DNA from: Pedobacter polysacchareus
Lineage (GTDB): Bacteria; Bacteroidota; Bacteroidia; Sphingobacteriales; Sphingobacteriaceae
Direction: 5' to 3'
DNA: 64,000 bases
NCBI RefSeq assembly: GCF_019802255.1
Contig: NZ_JAHYSS010000002.1
Span: forward strand, 62,001-126,000
Shown here piece after piece: positions 26,946 to 35,753 of this stretch. A model generated the notes under the pieces. The model was not told the origin of the DNA and searched no databases. It saw nothing but the letters and a program-made list of their open reading frames with translations. Numbering within the stretch: position 1 is the stretch's first letter; each line of letters starts with the position of its first letter. Position numbers and translations under genes: made by a program.

Positions 26946-27028
26946 TGGGGGGAGAAGGATTCGAACCTTCGAAGTCTTGCGACAACAGAGTTACAGTCTG
27001 TCCCATTTGGCCACTCTGGTATCCCCCC
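26946..27028 (-). tRNA. tRNA-Tyr (anticodon GTA)
   Basis: An 83-base class II tRNA with a long variable arm. The acceptor stem GGGGGGA pairs with TCCCCCC and is followed by the discriminator A. The anticodon loop reads CTGTAAC, giving GTA. The T loop reads GGTTCGAATCC. The CCA end is not encoded. Its own terminator follows. Confidence 0.97.
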
Positions 27029-27089
27029 ATTTTGTCTTTCCTGAAAATAAACGAGATCGCTTATCAACGGAACCGACTAAGTAAAAACT

Positions 27090-27116
27090 AAAAGCTTCAG
27101 ATCCCTGAAGCTTTTT
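27090..27116 (-). terminator. Terminator after tRNA-Ala
   Basis: AAAAGCTTCAG pairs with CTGAAGCTTTT around the four-base loop ATCC, an 11-base stem. It begins 5 bases after the 3' end of the tRNA-Ala gene, so the two tRNA genes probably have separate transcripts. Confidence 0.85.
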
Positions 27117-27121
27117 AAGGG

Positions 27122-27195
<74 letters not shown>

Positions 27196-27732
27196 TTGTG
27201 GCTTATGCTGGCAAAAATAGCAATTAGTTCCTGTAAAGCAAATTAAAACATATAATGGGCTAAAAAACAGGTTATTATTTTTTAAGAGGTTCAATAAATT
27301 CATTAGTAGGTGTTAAATTCTTTTACAGATGGTAGTCATAAGAAGGACATCCACTCTATTTGCTGCTGTAGACCAATGGAGCGATTGAGATTAAAAATTG
27401 TGCTGATCAGCAGGTCCAGGATTAAAAAGCTGTGACCACCCACAACTCTTTTTTGTAGATTCTTTTAATGTTATCATTTTTATTTGCTTATGCATTATTG
27501 TGTGTACTATTCTAACACAGTCGTACATAAGTTATCCTGATTGAATATAGAAATGGGCTGAAACCACTGATATATGGGCTGAATCTCAATTGCCTGATTT
27601 TTTAAAAAATCGCCTGTATCATGATCTTGTTCATTTTTTTCCTTGTAAAATACCTGCTTTTCATCAGATTGACCATCATAATGACTGAAAATACCTAGCT
27701 TAGAATCAGCTAACCAAATTGAGCATTAAAGA
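27196..27732 (+). promoter_or_regulatory. Gene-free region upstream of the second AraC gene
   Basis: A 537-base stretch with no convincing gene. It contains a 10-base direct repeat ATGGGCTGAA at 27553-27562 and 27574-27583, spaced 21 bases apart (two helical turns). This is the spacing expected for AraC-type binding and may mark autoregulation of the AraC gene that starts at 27733. A short palindrome CTGATCAG lies near 27400. Confidence 0.4.
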
Positions 27733-28608
27733 ATGATGATATCAGATATATACAGAGAGAAATCTCCGCTGTCAGAAAAAGATTGTTTTGTAGTTTTTGA
27801 CCGTACTAAATCATCATTTACCTTCCCTGTACACGTGCATCCTGAGTATGAATTGAATTTTGTAGAAGGGGCAGCCGGTGCACAGCGCATTGTTGGTGAT
27901 TCCATTGAGACGATAGGAAATAAAGATTTGGTTTTCATTGCTAATCCCGAATTAAAACATGCCTGGAAAGATGGAGAGGGTATGGCTACTGATATTCATG
28001 AAATCACTTTACAGTTTCACCCTTCTTTAATCGAACAATGTTTAGATAAAAAGCAATTTCAAAGTATTCAGGAGTTGTTTCGAAAAGCGGCTAAAGGAGT
28101 GATTTTTGGCCGGGAGACGACGGAAAGGGTTCTTCCGCTTTTGAGAATAATTACCATGGAAAAGGATGGTTTTTATGCGGTGATGAAGTTATTTATTTTA
28201 CTGTATGAATTGTCAAAAGGGGAGGATGTCAGAGAGCTTTCCAGTGCTTCATCTCCGGAAATGACCACTAATGAAATTATGGTTAATAAGCTACACGGTT
28301 ATATTTCTGGTAATGTTTCCAGGATGATCTGCGTATCCGATGCTGCTGCGGCCTTAAACATGAGCCGTTCTACTTTTGCCCGCTTTATAAAAAGCAATAC
28401 GCAAATGAACTTCAGTGATTACCTGTTGGATTTCAGGATCAAAATGGCCATGCAAAAGTTGAAAAAATCTACTCCTATTGCAGAAGTGGTTTCGCATTGC
28501 GGATTTAACAGCATCTCTTATTTCTACCGTGTATTTAAAAAAGCAAAAGGGATCACTCCCGCCGAATTTCGAGACAGTCACAAACAACAGCAGCAACTGA
28601 TCATTTGA
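27733..28608 (+). CDS. AraC-family transcriptional regulator
   Basis: A 291-residue regulator with an N-terminal cupin-like sensor domain (FPVHVHPEYELNFVEG, DLVFIANPELKHAWKDG). The C-terminal AraC DNA-binding domain (about 190-285) shows DAAAALNMSRSTFARFIKSN and IAEVVSHCGFNSISYFYRVFKKAKG, then TPAEFRD. It lies directly upstream of the second SusC/SusD operon in the same direction, with a 542-base promoter region between. It is the likely activator of that operon; the repeated sites at 28760-29005 are candidate binding sites. It starts at a double ATG (27733/27736). Confidence 0.93.
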   Translation: MMISDIYREKSPLSEKDCFVVFDRTKSSFTFPVHVHPEYELNFVEGAAGAQRIVGDSIETIGNKDLVFIANPELKHAWKDGEGMATDIHEITLQFHPSLIEQCLDKKQFQSIQELFRKAAKGVIFGRETTERVLPLLRIITMEKDGFYAVMKLFILLYELSKGEDVRELSSASSPEMTTNEIMVNKLHGYISGNVSRMICVSDAAAALNMSRSTFARFIKSNTQMNFSDYLLDFRIKMAMQKLKKSTPIAEVVSHCGFNSISYFYRVFKKAKGITPAEFRDSHKQQQQLII

Positions 28609-28759
28609 GGCAATAGTTCATGATTTGATATCAGTTCCTTTCCCCTATAAAAATCTTCGATTTGAGTGTTAAAGCCCATGTACATTGGAGGTTAAAACTT
28701 GTTCATATTCATAAATCAGCACTTTTAAGGGGAATCACCTGGAAATAGCTCAAAGAAAA

Positions 28760-28797
28760 GAGCGAATAGTTCAAGTCTGTTGAGCGAATTGTGCAAT
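28760..28797 (+). promoter_or_regulatory. Paired direct repeat, candidate AraC operator
   Basis: Two copies of GAGCGAATnnTnCAA with starts 22 bases apart, so the sites face the same side of the helix. A third copy is at 28989-29005. The arrangement fits binding by the AraC-type dimer encoded just upstream; the identity of the binding protein is inferred. Confidence 0.45.
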
Positions 28798-28988
28798 CAA
28801 ATCTTTGCTGCTTTTGTTTTAATGTGCTGATTTCAATGTGTTTGCCGCATTTTTTAGGCCTTGAAGAAAATCAAGACCCTCGCTGCCTATTGTCTGTTAG
28901 ATCCCTGATATATACCCGATATCAGTCCTTTTTACCCCTGTTTTACATGATTTCGTGCTAAATAAAGAACTAAAAGTCCAATTCAAAT

Positions 28989-29005
28989 GAGCAAATTATG
29001 CAATT
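28989..29005 (+). promoter_or_regulatory. Third copy of the candidate AraC site
   Basis: GAGCAAATTATGCAATT differs from the copy at 28782 at only two of the first 16 positions. It lies about 20 bases upstream of a -7-like element and 145 bases before the SusC start codon, a plausible position for an activator site. Confidence 0.45.
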
Positions 29006-29150
29006 TCTCAATTTCGTTTTCGGCTAACTTTATCCTATAAACCAAATCAATATTAAAGTATGAGATAGCAGTGCTTATCGCTCGGTTGCCGAAAGGTGAT
29101 CGGAGGAGGTCTAATGCCTTGTTCCTTAATAAACCAAATAAAAACCAAAT

Positions 29151-32100
29151 ATGAAAAGAATTGTACTAATGCTATTCCTTGCTGCAATAAGCCTGTGTTC
29201 ATGGGCACAGCAAGTGATGACTGTGAAAGGCACGGTCAAAGACACCGGCAATAACCCTTTGTCTGGTGTTTCTGTCGTAATAAAGGGCTCTCCCGGGGGG
29301 ACGATGACAGATGTCAATGGAAATTTCAGCACTACTGCTGCCAAAGGAAAAGTGCTGGTGTTTTCTTATGTAGGTATGCAGAAAACAGAAGTTACGGTAG
29401 GAAACTCCAGTAACCTTCAAATAGTCATGGAAGATGATGATCAGTTGAATGAAGTGGTGGTGGTAGGTTATGGTACGGTTAAAAGAAAAGACCTGACTGG
29501 TGCTGTCGCTTCTTTAACGGGTAAAGAAATGCAGGCAGATGTAGCAAAAAGTACGAGTGGTGCACTGCAGGGCCGGATTGCAGGAGTTTCAGTTTCTAGT
29601 GTAAGTGGACAGCCGGGCGCTGGAATGAGTATTGACATTCGCGGTTTGAGCTCATTGGGTTCAAATACTCCTTTATATGTGATTGATGGAGTATATGGCG
29701 ATATCAATATGGTAGATCCTTCAGATATTGCTTCGCTAGATGTCCTTAAAGATGCTGCGGCTGCAGCGATTTACGGTTCACGTGCCGCCAATGGCGTAGT
29801 ATTGATCACCACCAAAGGTGGTAAGAAAAATACCGCTGCTACCATTACTGCCAGTTTATATACCGGTGTTCAGAAGATTGCAAAGAAACTGGATGTACTG
29901 GATGCTCAGGAGTGGAAAAATATCATGAACCAAAGCGGGTATCTGCCAAAGGAGGCAATAGATTTTCAAGGCCCAGGAACAAACTGGCAGGATGAAGTTT
30001 ATCGTACTGCTCCGATTTCAAAAGCAAATGTAGGCATCACCGGAGGTTCAGAAACAAGCACGTATAATGTTTCTGCAGGTTATATCAACCAAAAAGGAAT
30101 CTTGATCAATTCAGGATATGAATCTGTTAACTTGCGCACAAAAAACACCTTCTCTTTCTTTAATAATCATTTACGTATCGGAAATACGTTGATGTTGAAC
30201 ACCTCAGAGAAACAAGACAACCGATTGACGATCACAGATGCATTGCGTCAAAATCCATTGTTAGCGGTATACGATCCAAATCAGCTGGGTGGATATGCAG
30301 GGATCTTACCTTGGATGAAAAATATGGACAATCCTGTAGGAGCTTCCAGGTTATTTGATAACAAACTAAATAAAACAGACATTCTCTTGAATGCTTATGG
30401 AGAGGTAGACCTGGGCATTGAAGGATTAAAATACAAATTGAATTTTGGATATAACAGGAACATAGGGAACTATTATAATGCGAATGCTCCCTATAATTTT
30501 GGATCAGGTGCAATACAATCCAGACTCAGTCAATCTGCCAATTTTAACACCCAATGGTTAATTGAAAACACTTTGCATTTTGACCGTACTTTCGGTAAAC
30601 ATACCATCTCGGCCCTATTAGGTTATTCTTCTCAGGATAATAAAAATCCTGCTTTTGGTGCCAGTCGTACCGATATTCCTTTTGGAACAAGTACGATCGG
30701 CGCAGGTTCTACGCTTCAGCAAGGAACTTCTGGCTCTTTACAGGAATATTCATTAGTGTCCTTATTTTCCAGAGCCATGTATAGTTATGATTCGAGATAT
30801 CTATTCTCTGCTTCCGTTCGTAGAGATGGATCTTCACGCTTTGCAGACGGCCACCGTTATGGCGTGTTCCCTTCTGTTTCTGTGGGCTGGAATATCATGA
30901 ATGAGCAATTCTTTGGCAGCTTAAAAAACACGATTAATGAATTAAAAGTACGCATGAGTTATGGGGTACTGGGAAATCAGGAAATTGGTAACTATGCGAC
31001 TCAAAGTATCAGCAGCAGCGGAATCAATTATATTCAGGGTGGAACCTGGTGGATGGGCAGCAATACCGGTATCACCTGGCCATCACCGAAAAACTTAACC
31101 TGGGAAGAGACTAAAACCAAAAATATAGGTTTGGACGGCAGCTTCTTTGGAGGTAAGTTGTCGCTGACCGCTGATTATTATATCCAGCAAACTGACGATG
31201 TATTATTGAGTATCGCTATGCCGGGTTCGACAGGTATCAATGGCAGTCCGACAATGAACGCAGGTATCATCAAGAATAAAGGTTTTGAGATGTTGTTAAA
31301 TCATAAAAATACGATTGGTGAAGTCAGTTATAACATCGGTGTCAATGGATCTGTGGTCAGAAATAGAGTAGAAGCAATTACTGTAGGTAGCTCAAAACAG
31401 GAATTTGGAGGTTATAATCCACAAGGAGAAGGTACCATTACCTGGGCAAAAGTAGGTGATCCGATCGGTGCATTTTATGTGATTAAAACTGCTGGTTTGT
31501 TCCAGACAGATGCAGAAGCACAAGCCTATAAAACTCCAGCGGGAAAAGTAATCCAGCCGAATGCTAAAGCTGGTGATATCCGCTTTATAGATTACAATGG
31601 TGATGGACAAATTACTGATGATGATCGTCAATATGCAGGCAGTCCATTCCCGGATTTCAGTTACGGTATCCGTGGTAGTGTAGCTTACAAAGGTTTCGAT
31701 CTGGGTATTTTCTTTGATGGCATGAAAGGAAATAAGATCTATAACTACACCCGTGCGCGCATGGAATCCATGAATGAGTTTACCAATTTCGGTGCCAACG
31801 TATTGAACGCCTGGACCCCTGACAATAGAGCTACTGATGTTCCTCGATTTACACAGCAAGATGAAAATAAAAACAGCCGCCGTGTGAGTGACCGCTGGTT
31901 AGAAGATGGTTCGTTTTTCCGCTTGAAAACCGTAGAACTTGGTTACACTTTCTCTAATCACTTGTTGAGCAAAATCCATGTTAGAGACTTAAGAGTCTTT
32001 ACTTCCATGGAAAATGTGTTCATCGCAACCAAATACAAAGGGTATACTCCTGACCTTGGTCAAAATGACGATCAGAATGGCGGCGGATCAAGCACCATGT

Positions 32101-32171
32101 CCAGAGGAACAGACCATGGCCGTTTTCCTTCTTCAAGGACCCTGATTTTTGGTCTCCAATTAAGTTTATAA
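29151..32171 (+). CDS. SusC/RagA TonB-linked outer membrane transporter
   Basis: A 1006-residue transporter. The signal peptide ends at LCSWAQ. The carboxypeptidase-like domain starts at MTVKGTVKDTGNNPLSGVSVVIKG. The TonB-box region reads NEVVVVGYGTVKRKDLTGAVASL, and the plug has TPLYVIDGVYGDINMVDPSD and LDVLKDAAAAAIYGSRAANGVVLITTKGG. The barrel ends SRTLIFGLQLSL, with the usual terminal aromatic/hydrophobic strand. A SusD gene follows 17 bases later and an arylsulfotransferase gene after it. An AraC regulator sits upstream. The substrate is unknown, but the neighbouring sulfotransferase hints at a sulfated or phenolic compound. Confidence 0.95.
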   Translation: MKRIVLMLFLAAISLCSWAQQVMTVKGTVKDTGNNPLSGVSVVIKGSPGGTMTDVNGNFSTTAAKGKVLVFSYVGMQKTEVTVGNSSNLQIVMEDDDQLNEVVVVGYGTVKRKDLTGAVASLTGKEMQADVAKSTSGALQGRIAGVSVSSVSGQPGAGMSIDIRGLSSLGSNTPLYVIDGVYGDINMVDPSDIASLDVLKDAAAAAIYGSRAANGVVLITTKGGKKNTAATITASLYTGVQKIAKKLDVLDAQEWKNIMNQSGYLPKEAIDFQGPGTNWQDEVYRTAPISKANVGITGGSETSTYNVSAGYINQKGILINSGYESVNLRTKNTFSFFNNHLRIGNTLMLNTSEKQDNRLTITDALRQNPLLAVYDPNQLGGYAGILPWMKNMDNPVGASRLFDNKLNKTDILLNAYGEVDLGIEGLKYKLNFGYNRNIGNYYNANAPYNFGSGAIQSRLSQSANFNTQWLIENTLHFDRTFGKHTISALLGYSSQDNKNPAFGASRTDIPFGTSTIGAGSTLQQGTSGSLQEYSLVSLFSRAMYSYDSRYLFSASVRRDGSSRFADGHRYGVFPSVSVGWNIMNEQFFGSLKNTINELKVRMSYGVLGNQEIGNYATQSISSSGINYIQGGTWWMGSNTGITWPSPKNLTWEETKTKNIGLDGSFFGGKLSLTADYYIQQTDDVLLSIAMPGSTGINGSPTMNAGIIKNKGFEMLLNHKNTIGEVSYNIGVNGSVVRNRVEAITVGSSKQEFGGYNPQGEGTITWAKVGDPIGAFYVIKTAGLFQTDAEAQAYKTPAGKVIQPNAKAGDIRFIDYNGDGQITDDDRQYAGSPFPDFSYGIRGSVAYKGFDLGIFFDGMKGNKIYNYTRARMESMNEFTNFGANVLNAWTPDNRATDVPRFTQQDENKNSRRVSDRWLEDGSFFRLKTVELGYTFSNHLLSKIHVRDLRVFTSMENVFIATKYKGYTPDLGQNDDQNGGGSSTMSRGTDHGRFPSSRTLIFGLQLSL

Positions 32172-32188
32172 TCAAAAAAAAGCTAAGC

Positions 32189-33817
32189 ATGAAAACGAAT
32201 ATATTAAAGCAACTGTCTTTTGTTGCAGTACTGACGATCTCTATAGGGGCTTGTAAAGAAGCTGATTTCCTGGATAAAGTGAACCCAAATCAAGCTGTAG
32301 AGAAAACTTTCTGGGTTTCCGAAGCGAATGCACAATCTGCAATAGCTACTGTTTATTCTCCTATCCGCGGACAAATGTATGGTTACTATGGTGGCTATAC
32401 CGGATGGCATACCATGAACCGAGCAGATGATGTCTGGTTTATTTTAGGAGAGGAGATGCTGAATTGGGAACCGGCTACTTATACGAATACTGCGAATACC
32501 GCAGAAAGTGATTTTGGCAGGTTATACAATACCATCAACCGCGCAAATGTAGTGTTGAACAACATTAAAAAAGTGCCAATGAGCGAGGCAAAAATCAATG
32601 AACTTTCTGCCGAAGCAAGCTTCCTGAGAGGTTTCGCCTATTTCCTATTGGTGACCAATTTTGGAGATGTACCATTGCGCCTGATTCCTGCTACAGAAAG
32701 TACAGATGAAATTATGAAGCCATCTTCTCCGGAAGAAATGGTATGGAAACAAATAGAAGCTGATTTTAAAACAGCAAAACAATATTTACCAATTGTACGC
32801 CCGGCAGCAGAAGCAGGAAGGGTGACTAAAGGTGCTGCAATTGCTTATTTAGGGAAATCGTATAATTATAGAAAGATGTATACGGAAGCGGAAGCAGAAT
32901 TGAGCATCATCATGAAAGCCCCTTACACCTATGACCTGACCACTAAATTTGAGGATAACTTCAATGAAAATACAGAGCTGAATAAAGAATCTGTTTTTGA
33001 GTTAATTTATGACGGAAGTTTTGGTAGTGGCTCCTGGGGTTCTGAAGAAGCCACCAGTACACAAGGTTTTGTGATTCCGAACTTTGTGGGTCCTCAGGGA
33101 ACAGGAGGCTGGTTTAAATGGATGCCAACAGCAGCTATTGTAGCAGACTTTGTGGCGGAAGAAAGGCCCGCTGGTTCAGATACCAGATTCGACAAAAGGA
33201 TGTATACCAGTTTCTTCTGGAAGCATTCTGATTTTGAAACGACCATACCTGATGGTGCCTGGTTTGGAAATTTATCCTTTGATCAGATCTGGGATGCTTC
33301 GGCTACGAAACGCTTGAGAGGAGAGCCGGATTATCCAACGATCAATGGCAAAAAAGGTCGCTTCCTAATCAAGAAATTCACCAATTTTTACAAGAATGAG
33401 GCTGATGCAAACAGCATGTACAATCAGAAAAATCAGAACAATAACCTGCGCTTAATGCGTTTTTCAGAGGTGCTTTTATTGCATGCAGAGGCTGCGATAA
33501 AAACGGGTAAAACAGGTGATGCAGCCAATGATTTGAAGCGGATCCGCGACCGTGCAGGCCTGGCTAATAAAACATGGACTGGGACAGATGATTTATGGAA
33601 AGAAGTAATTCATCAGAATGAATTGGAGTTCTTCTTTGAAGGTCACCGCTTCTTCGATCTGAAACGTTTTTATACTTATCCTGAAATGAAACAAATTTTG
33701 GTAAATAATAAAAAACAAGGCGCTGATAACTTCCAGGCTAAACATTTTTACCTGCCAATTCCACAGAATGAACTGAATACAAACACTGCGATTCAGCAGC
33801 ATCCTTTGTGGAGATAA
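32189..33817 (+). CDS. SusD/RagB surface nutrient-binding lipoprotein
   Basis: A 542-residue lipoprotein with lipobox IGAC and the SusD start KEADFLDKVNPNQAVEKTFW. The N-terminal SusD-like domain includes EASFLRGFAYFLLVTNFGDVPL. The C-terminal SusD domain includes LMRFSEVLLLHAEAAIKTGK, LKRIRDRAGL and EFFFEGHRFFDLKRF, ending YLPIPQNELNTNTAIQQHPLW. It is the partner of the SusC protein encoded 17 bases upstream. A terminator follows the gene. Confidence 0.95.
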   Translation: MKTNILKQLSFVAVLTISIGACKEADFLDKVNPNQAVEKTFWVSEANAQSAIATVYSPIRGQMYGYYGGYTGWHTMNRADDVWFILGEEMLNWEPATYTNTANTAESDFGRLYNTINRANVVLNNIKKVPMSEAKINELSAEASFLRGFAYFLLVTNFGDVPLRLIPATESTDEIMKPSSPEEMVWKQIEADFKTAKQYLPIVRPAAEAGRVTKGAAIAYLGKSYNYRKMYTEAEAELSIIMKAPYTYDLTTKFEDNFNENTELNKESVFELIYDGSFGSGSWGSEEATSTQGFVIPNFVGPQGTGGWFKWMPTAAIVADFVAEERPAGSDTRFDKRMYTSFFWKHSDFETTIPDGAWFGNLSFDQIWDASATKRLRGEPDYPTINGKKGRFLIKKFTNFYKNEADANSMYNQKNQNNNLRLMRFSEVLLLHAEAAIKTGKTGDAANDLKRIRDRAGLANKTWTGTDDLWKEVIHQNELEFFFEGHRFFDLKRFYTYPEMKQILVNNKKQGADNFQAKHFYLPIPQNELNTNTAIQQHPLWR

Positions 33818-33835
33818 TTAAATGAATTGACAAAT

Positions 33836-33877
33836 AAAAAGGTGGGCCGGATATTTATTCTTTCCCGCCTTTTTTTA
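33836..33877 (+). terminator. Intrinsic terminator after SusD
   Basis: AAAAAGGTGGG pairs with CCCGCCTTTTTTT around a loop of about 15 bases, ending in a T run. It lies between the SusD stop and the arylsulfotransferase start, so it would reduce expression of the downstream gene relative to the SusC/SusD genes. Confidence 0.75.
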
Positions 33878-33889
33878 ATAGATCATAAA

Positions 33890-35704
33890 ATGATTGGAAA
33901 TAGATGTTATGGGCTAAAAATTGGAATATTGAGTGTTGTATTCCTATGCTTTATGGCTTGTAAGAAAGACGAGGTGCTGGTTCCTCCTGCAGGTGCTGAG
34001 TTCCAAAATTCACTGGAAGGGATGGTGAATAATGGCATTCTCCTCAACAGTTACAGCAAAGAAAAAGAAAACTATGTTTTTCATTTTGAGACCGGAGATA
34101 TTGAAGTTCCAGGAGCACTGGTACTGACTATCCAGGACCAGCCTGAACTTTGGAAAACAGTAATCCAGTTTAAAGATAAAGTCAGTCTTGCGTTACCTTC
34201 AAAAGGAAGTTCTTTGGATTTTATGGTAAAAGATAAAGCGTTAAACCCTTCGGGCTTTAATCCTTTAGCAGCAACCGTTGAAGTAGTGCTGCCCGGACGG
34301 GGAAGGGTACAAGTAATTGTAGAAGGAAAACCCGGTACAAATGGCAGTATACAGCATTTGTTTCTTGCTTCAAACCCCCGACAAACGATTCCCATATTTG
34401 GACTTTATGCCAATTATAACAATCGGGTGGCCCTTGTCTTTACAGATATGGAAGGTAAGGAGCGTGGACGTACCTATATTCAAATACAAACGGCGGCATT
34501 GGATCTGAAGGCTTTTCCTACTTTCGAAACGGTTGTGGCACAAAAGAGCCGCATGGAGCCTGGATTAAACCTGGTGAGCTATCCAGGCGAAAGTGAAATC
34601 GATACCTCCTGTCCTTATATGGTTGATGCAGATGGCGAGATCCGTTGGATACTGCTATTGAAACAATCGCCGAAACTACAAAGATTAGCGGCTTCAATAG
34701 GTTTAAAACGAATGAAGAATGGGAATTTCCTAAGCGGAGACGGACAGGAAAGCCGTATTGTAGAGATCGATCTGTTCGGAAACCTGGTTAAAGAATGGGA
34801 CTTGAAAAAACTAGGTTATACCTTTCATCATGAAGTAACAGAAGCTGTCGATGGCAATTTTCTGATTACTGTTTCTAAATCCGCAGCGCGTCTGCCCAAT
34901 GGAAAACCTCGAATCAACGACCACATCATCGAATTAAATCCATTGTCGGGGATGGTTGTGAAAGAATGGGATTTAGCCAACATGCTGGATACTGCCCGTT
35001 ACGACCATCAAGGTAATTTGTCGGGCGTAGATTACAGTCAGACACCAGTAAATTGGGCACATAACAATTCCATTGCAGCAATGGGACCAGATTTTCTAGC
35101 CACAGTACGTTTTCAGGGCATCATGTCTTTTACAAGAGGAGGAGCATTGAAATGGCTGATTTCTCCACATAAAAACTGGAGTAGCGCTTATCAGCAATAT
35201 TTATTATCACCCTTAGATGCAAAAGGACAATTAATTACTGATCCAAAGGTAATTTCTGGTGAGATCGCACATCCAGATTTTGACTGGTCTTGGGGAATGC
35301 ATACACCTGTATTGATGCCTAATGGCAATATTCTGGTTTTTGACAATGGATATAACCGTCATTTTCAGCCCAAAACGCTTGGCAGTCCAGACGGTTACAG
35401 CCGGGTAGTGGAGTATAAGGTGGATGAAGTAAAGAAAACGGTACAGCAGGTATGGGCTTATGGAGAAAGCAGGGGAGCTCAAGGTTTTTCTGCGGCACTT
35501 TCCGGGGTGCAGTATTTGCCGGAAACAGGGCATGTTTTGTTTTGCCCGGGGATGGGGGTGAAAACGAATAAAGGATTAGGAGGAAGAGTGGTAGAACTTG
35601 ATCCGAAGACAAATGAAGTAATTTACGAACTGGCAATTACAGCGCCTAGTGTTTCCGCATTTCACCGGGTAACGCGTATGCAGATGTATCCGGATAATAA
35701 GTGA
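33890..35704 (+). CDS. Lipoprotein arylsulfotransferase (ASST family)
   Basis: A 604-residue enzyme of the bacterial aryl-sulfate sulfotransferase family, which moves a sulfuryl group from one phenol to another without PAPS. I chose the ATG at 33890-33892: it opens a lipoprotein signal (GILSVVFLCFMAC, Cys24), so the enzyme is membrane-anchored outside the cytoplasm. An upstream TTG would put the terminator hairpin in the coding region. The beta-propeller histidines are present: His314 (FHHEVTEA), His391 (NWAHNNSI) and His471 (WGMHTPVLMPNGNILVFDNG). The last aligns with the sulfohistidine site of the E. coli enzyme. The N-terminal region replaces the usual Arylsulfotran_N domain. It lies after a SusC/SusD pair, an uncommon context. 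Confidence 0.85.
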   Translation: MIGNRCYGLKIGILSVVFLCFMACKKDEVLVPPAGAEFQNSLEGMVNNGILLNSYSKEKENYVFHFETGDIEVPGALVLTIQDQPELWKTVIQFKDKVSLALPSKGSSLDFMVKDKALNPSGFNPLAATVEVVLPGRGRVQVIVEGKPGTNGSIQHLFLASNPRQTIPIFGLYANYNNRVALVFTDMEGKERGRTYIQIQTAALDLKAFPTFETVVAQKSRMEPGLNLVSYPGESEIDTSCPYMVDADGEIRWILLLKQSPKLQRLAASIGLKRMKNGNFLSGDGQESRIVEIDLFGNLVKEWDLKKLGYTFHHEVTEAVDGNFLITVSKSAARLPNGKPRINDHIIELNPLSGMVVKEWDLANMLDTARYDHQGNLSGVDYSQTPVNWAHNNSIAAMGPDFLATVRFQGIMSFTRGGALKWLISPHKNWSSAYQQYLLSPLDAKGQLITDPKVISGEIAHPDFDWSWGMHTPVLMPNGNILVFDNGYNRHFQPKTLGSPDGYSRVVEYKVDEVKKTVQQVWAYGESRGAQGFSAALSGVQYLPETGHVLFCPGMGVKTNKGLGGRVVELDPKTNEVIYELAITAPSVSAFHRVTRMQMYPDNK

Positions 35705-35730
35705 TTGTTGCTCAGCTATTGAAATAAGCC

Positions 35731-35753
35731 ATGGCTTCCATTACGGAAGCCAT
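35731..35753. terminator. Hairpin at the ends of two convergent genes
   Basis: A perfect 9-base stem ATGGCTTCC/GGAAGCCAT with loop ATTAC. It overlaps the 3' end of the minus-strand gene. T tracts are weak on both sides, so termination is uncertain. Confidence 0.5.

Larger units (their letters stand above)
28609..29150 (+). promoter_or_regulatory. Promoter region of the second SusC/SusD operon
   Basis: A 542-base region without a gene. Three related direct repeats are present: GAGCGAATAGTTCAAG (28760-28775), GAGCGAATTGTGCAAT (28782-28797) and GAGCAAATTATGCAATT (28989-29005). The first two are 22 bases apart. The segment TAACTTTA near 29023 is one mismatch from the -7 consensus. The SusC start is preceded by AACCAAAT repeats rather than a Shine-Dalgarno motif. 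Confidence 0.5.
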
